A stretch of 7,642 nt of DNA from Bacillota bacterium (GTDB lineage Bacteria; Bacillota; Clostridia; Lachnospirales; Lachnospiraceae): the NCBI GenBank assembly GCA_023398855.1, contig JAEWRS010000334.1, forward strand, positions 1 to 7,642, read 5' to 3'. Each line of letters opens with the position of its first letter. Within the stretch, counting starts at the first letter, position 1. Shown here piece after piece: positions 5,080-7,642 of the stretch. The position numbers and the translations under genes were made by a program. The notes beneath the pieces were generated by a model, which was given only the letters and a program-made list of their open reading frames with translations, did no database searches and had not been told where the DNA came from.

Positions 5080-6409
5080 AGATTTAGACATAATGCCTGA
5101 TATTATAAAGGCTCTGGAAAAGGAAGGCTACGATATTCCGACACCAATACAGGAAAAGGCAATACCAGTTGTGTTAAGTGGAAGAGATTTACTTGGTTGT
5201 GCCCAGACCGGCACTGGTAAGACAGCTGCATTTGCTATACCAACGATTCAGCTGCTCAGCCAGGCAGCCGTGTCTCACCGGGCAAAACATAAGATAAGAG
5301 CACTGATTGTAACGCCGACCAGAGAGCTGGCAATGCAGATTTATGAAAGCTTTAATACTTATGGAACATTCACCGATCTAAATAGCTGTGTAGTCTTTGG
5401 GGGAGTATCCCAAAAGCCGCAGGAGGAGAAATTAAAGCAAAAGGTAGATATCCTTGTGGCAACACCGGGAAGACTTCTGGACTTAATTGATCAAAAGGTT
5501 GTAAATATTGAACATATTGAAATATTTATACTGGATGAAGCAGACCGGATGCTGGATATGGGATTCATTCATGATGTCAGAAAGATCATTGCAAAGATCC
5601 CTGTTAAGAAACAAACATTACTTTTTTCAGCTACCATGCCTCCGGACATCGCCAAACTGGCGGGCACCATTTTGAAGACACCTGTAAAGGTTGAAATCAG
5701 TCCGGTGTCTTCAACCGTAGATACGATTGAGCAGTATTTGTACTTTGTTGATAAAAGCAATAAAAAAGATTTACTGCTTCACATATTAAAGGATAAAGAC
5801 ATTACCTCTGCATTGGTGTTTACCCGCACCAAACATGGTGCGGACCGGCTCATGAAACAATTATCAAGGAATAACGTTATTGCCCAGGCCATTCATGGTG
5901 ATAAATCACAGGGAGCACGGCAAAGAGCATTAAACAGCTTTAAAGATAAAACATTGCGTATTCTCCTTGCTACTGATATCGCAGCAAGAGGAATCGATAT
6001 AGATGAACTGACCCATGTTATTAATTACGATCTGCCAGATACACCAGAGACGTATGTTCATCGGATTGGCCGGACAGGCAGGGCAGGACTGGGGGGAACA
6101 GCGATATCTTTCTGTGATTTTGATGAAAAAGGGCAGCTTAACGATATTGAAAAGCTGATTGGTAAAAGATTAACTGAAATAAAAGATCATCCCTACCCCT
6201 TATTAAATAATTTCCCGGCATTAAAGGTGGTGCGGCCAAGAAAAGATACAGCAAGAACAGCGAAGGCTCAAACCAGGCCTTCAAAGCCAATGTCTGCTTC
6301 ACTGAAACACGATGAGTCAGCACAAAAAAAATATAGAATGACGGCAGACGGAGCATTAAAAGAAAAAAGAGGCTATAATAAATTTTCCCAGAAGGCCAAA
6401 AAGCGTTAG
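5069..6409 (+). CDS. rhlE: DEAD-box ATP-dependent RNA helicase, RhlE-type
   Basis: All conserved DEAD-box motifs are present in order in this 446-residue protein. They are the Q motif GYDIPTPIQ (20-28), motif I AQTGTGKT (45-52), Ia PTRELA (83-88), Ib TPGR (132-135), II DEAD (156-159) and III SAT (187-189). Then come IV ALVFTRT (248-254), V ATDIAARGID (301-310) and VI HRIGRTGR (331-338). The AQTGTGKTAAFAIP wording, the IEKLIGKRL tail of the second RecA domain and the lysine/arginine-rich, disordered extension (about 388-446) fit the RhlE subfamily; the symbol is given at that level. The protein unwinds or remodels RNA in the cytoplasm, usually in ribosome assembly, RNA decay or cold adaptation. 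AAAAGGAG (5056-5063) lies 5 nt from the ATG. It is 135 nt downstream of the RelA-like gene with no terminator between them, so co-transcription is possible; the upstream gap shows only weak promoter-like sequence. No clear terminator follows. Confidence 0.96.
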   Translation: MQFKDLDIMPDIIKALEKEGYDIPTPIQEKAIPVVLSGRDLLGCAQTGTGKTAAFAIPTIQLLSQAAVSHRAKHKIRALIVTPTRELAMQIYESFNTYGTFTDLNSCVVFGGVSQKPQEEKLKQKVDILVATPGRLLDLIDQKVVNIEHIEIFILDEADRMLDMGFIHDVRKIIAKIPVKKQTLLFSATMPPDIAKLAGTILKTPVKVEISPVSSTVDTIEQYLYFVDKSNKKDLLLHILKDKDITSALVFTRTKHGADRLMKQLSRNNVIAQAIHGDKSQGARQRALNSFKDKTLRILLATDIAARGIDIDELTHVINYDLPDTPETYVHRIGRTGRAGLGGTAISFCDFDEKGQLNDIEKLIGKRLTEIKDHPYPLLNNFPALKVVRPRKDTARTAKAQTRPSKPMSASLKHDESAQKKYRMTADGALKEKRGYNKFSQKAKKR

Positions 6410-6438
6410 ATTTGTGGTTGCTTCCCACTTCCTTTTTA

Positions 6439-6493
6439 CTCAATTATCCTAATATGACTTTTATCATATATTATAAATATAAGGATAATTGAG
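6439..6493. repeat. Perfect 12-bp inverted repeat in the helicase/flavoprotein gap
   Basis: CTCAATTATCCT (6439-6450) and AGGATAATTGAG (6482-6493) are exact reverse complements separated by a 31-nt AT-rich loop. The loop contains a nested 6-bp hairpin (ATATGA 6452-6457, TCATAT 6464-6469). Neither outer side has a T run in its outgoing direction, so it is not a standard rho-independent terminator. It sits 19 nt before the flavoprotein start and 29 nt after the helicase stop, so it could be an operator pair, an mRNA-end stabilising hairpin, or a factor-dependent terminator. The loop has TATATT/TATCAT -10-like words but no matching -35. Confidence 0.7.
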
Positions 6494-6511
6494 AAAGAGT
6501 AAGTAATTAAA

Positions 6512-7642
6512 ATGTGCTCAGATGTTGTGAAATTGACAGGAAAAATTGTTACGCCCTGTCAAAAGGAATATGAACTTGCAAGGCAGGAATGGAACAGGGC
6601 AATTCAAAAATTCCCCTGTATTATAATATATTGCTTTACCATTCAGGATATTAAGAATGCGGTTTGCTGGTCAAGGCAGCATGATGTGCCAATTCGGATC
6701 AGATCGGGAGGACATCACTATCAAGGCTATTCAACAGGTGACAAAGTAATGGTTATTGATGTCAGTCCGATGAAAAAAATAAGCCTTGACGAGGTAAACC
6801 AAACGGTTGCCATCCAGTGTGGAGTAAGCAACCGTGAAGTATATGCGTATTTAGGAGAAGAAGGATATCCGTTTCCAGGAGGAACCTGCCCTACTGTGGG
6901 CGTAACAGGATATACATTAGGAGGTGGCTGGGGATATCTTAGCCGGTATATGGGCCTGGGATGTGACAGCTTAACAGAACTGGAAATGGTTAATGCTCAA
7001 GGCAATGTTCTGACTGCAAACGAAAGGAATAACCCTGATCTGTTTTGGGCCTGCCGAGGCGGGGGCGGCGGCAACTTTGGAATAGTGACTTCAATGGTTT
7101 TTAAGCTTCCTCCCAAAATTCCTGGTGTGACCCTGGTTGAGTTGGAATGTTCGGATGCTTCTTCCGGTGATATGGTACAATTTCTGCAGATATGGCAGGA
7201 ATGGCTTGATGGTTTGGATTACAGAATTACTGTGAATGCCAGTTTGTATCATTCACAGATTGAAGGAATGGGGATTTACGGACGCGGTCTGTTTTGCGGT
7301 TCGGCCAAAGAAGCGGAACAGATACTGCAGCCCTTTAAAATAATAAATGGTTTGAATGTGCATCTTCAGGAATTGACATTTTATGAAGCCATAAAGAGGA
7401 TTCAGGAGACGTATCCAGCTTCTGAAAAATTTCAGTCAACCGGCAGATTTGTAAAAAGACATTATCATATAGATGAATTAAGGAATATCGTGAATTTAAT
7501 TTGTAAAAGGGCAGAAGGGTCTGTCTATGCTGCAATCAGTGTGTATGCCCTTGGAGGTAAAATAGGGCAGATCAATAGAAAGGATTCTGCATATTATTAC
7601 CGGGATGCTGCTTATATTATGGGGATTCATACGGTATGGGTG
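6512..7642 (+). CDS. FAD-linked oxidoreductase, berberine-bridge type (3' end outside window)
   Basis: From ATG 6512 the frame stays open for 377 codons to the window edge. The N-terminal FAD-binding PCMH domain (about 30-200) shows IRIRSGGHHYQGYS (61-74), with His68 at the 8-alpha-histidyl attachment site. It also shows PGGTCPTVGVTGYTLGGGWG (122-141), with Cys126 at the 6-S-cysteinyl site. Both residues are present, so FAD is probably bound by two covalent bonds, as in berberine-bridge and sugar/aclacinomycin-type oxidases. Later landmarks are LFWACRGGGGGNFGIVT and the substrate-domain strands beyond about 210. Family members are usually 440-470 residues and end in a conserved BBE segment, so perhaps 70-90 residues are missing. 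They oxidise alcohols, sugars or polyphenol-like compounds using O2 or another acceptor; the substrate here is unknown. In-frame TAA 6500-6502 limits the start; the only ribosome-like bases (GAGAAAGAG, 6491-6499) are weak and 12 nt away. Confidence 0.92.
   Translation, partial: MCSDVVKLTGKIVTPCQKEYELARQEWNRAIQKFPCIIIYCFTIQDIKNAVCWSRQHDVPIRIRSGGHHYQGYSTGDKVMVIDVSPMKKISLDEVNQTVAIQCGVSNREVYAYLGEEGYPFPGGTCPTVGVTGYTLGGGWGYLSRYMGLGCDSLTELEMVNAQGNVLTANERNNPDLFWACRGGGGGNFGIVTSMVFKLPPKIPGVTLVELECSDASSGDMVQFLQIWQEWLDGLDYRITVNASLYHSQIEGMGIYGRGLFCGSAKEAEQILQPFKIINGLNVHLQELTFYEAIKRIQETYPASEKFQSTGRFVKRHYHIDELRNIVNLICKRAEGSVYAAISVYALGGKIGQINRKDSAYYYRDAAYIMGIHTVWV
6533..6562. repeat. 8-bp inverted repeat in the start of the flavoprotein gene
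   Basis: TTGACAGG (6533-6540) and CCTGTCAA (6555-6562) are exact reverse complements around a 14-nt loop, 21 nt inside the coding region. They encode an ordinary stretch of the protein (LTGKIVTPCQK), so codon constraint may explain them. A hairpin here could slow early translation or be an internal operator. Confidence 0.4.

Noticed and set aside
6138..6443. 101-codon minus-strand frame over the end of the helicase gene
   Set aside because: It is antisense to the lysine-rich helicase tail, which naturally gives a hydrophobic, stop-poor antisense reading.
6439..6493. Palindrome considered as a rho-independent terminator or a tiny MITE
   Set aside because: No T run follows on either strand; 55 bp is too short for a MITE and no target-site duplication is visible.
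1..7642. CRISPR arrays, tRNA/rRNA genes, transposases, riboswitch leaders
   Set aside because: No regularly spaced repeats, no cloverleaf-like or rRNA-like stretches, no transposase or integrase motifs, and no leader long and structured enough to call a riboswitch.

Overview
The window looks like chromosomal DNA from a low-to-moderate GC Firmicute, most likely a gut-type clostridium (Lachnospiraceae-like). The reasons are AT-rich intergenic DNA, strong GGAGG-type ribosome sites, house-style sigma-A promoters, densely packed genes and protein families typical of that group. The genus is an inference and cannot be fixed from the sequence alone. No tRNA, rRNA, CRISPR array, transposase, phage or plasmid gene is visible.

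Region 1 (1-2000, plus strand) is a tight four-gene operon. It holds the C-terminal end of a WYL-domain transcriptional regulator, a YoaP-like protein (GNAT acetyltransferase plus thioredoxin-like tail), a VOC (glyoxalase/bleomycin-resistance fold) protein and a stand-alone GyrI-like small-molecule-binding protein. The first three are joined by two ATGA stop/start overlaps. The combination suggests sensing and modifying, sequestering or breaking down a small toxic molecule, but no substrate can be read from the sequence.

Region 2 (2006-3516) is a divergent regulator/target pair. A second GNAT acetyltransferase lies on the minus strand, ending 5 nt from the operon's last gene. A MerR-family regulator with a probable GyrI-like effector domain reads the other way. 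The gap between them contains a textbook MerR-type promoter for the acetyltransferase (TTGACT, 19-bp spacer, TATGAT, with a near-perfect dyad in the spacer). A well-formed TTTACA-17-TATACT promoter serves the regulator itself. The two promoters interlock, and the operator sits just downstream of the regulator's predicted transcription start, implying ligand-dependent activation of the acetyltransferase and autorepression of the regulator.

Region 3 (3517-3937) holds a 45-codon gene-end remnant, a long-stem rho-independent terminator and a stretch with no convincing gene. Region 4 (3938-6409) has a RelA/SpoT-domain alarmone-synthetase-like protein with unusual N- and C-terminal extensions, a possible translationally coupled 48-residue ORF starting on its stop codon, and a RhlE-type DEAD-box RNA helicase.

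Region 5 (6410-7642) has a perfect 12-bp inverted repeat and then a berberine-bridge-type FAD oxidoreductase that has both covalent flavin attachment residues and runs off the window end. The best-supported item of interest is the MerR/GNAT control region. The most open questions are the RelA-like protein with its coupled ORF and the palindrome before the flavoprotein.
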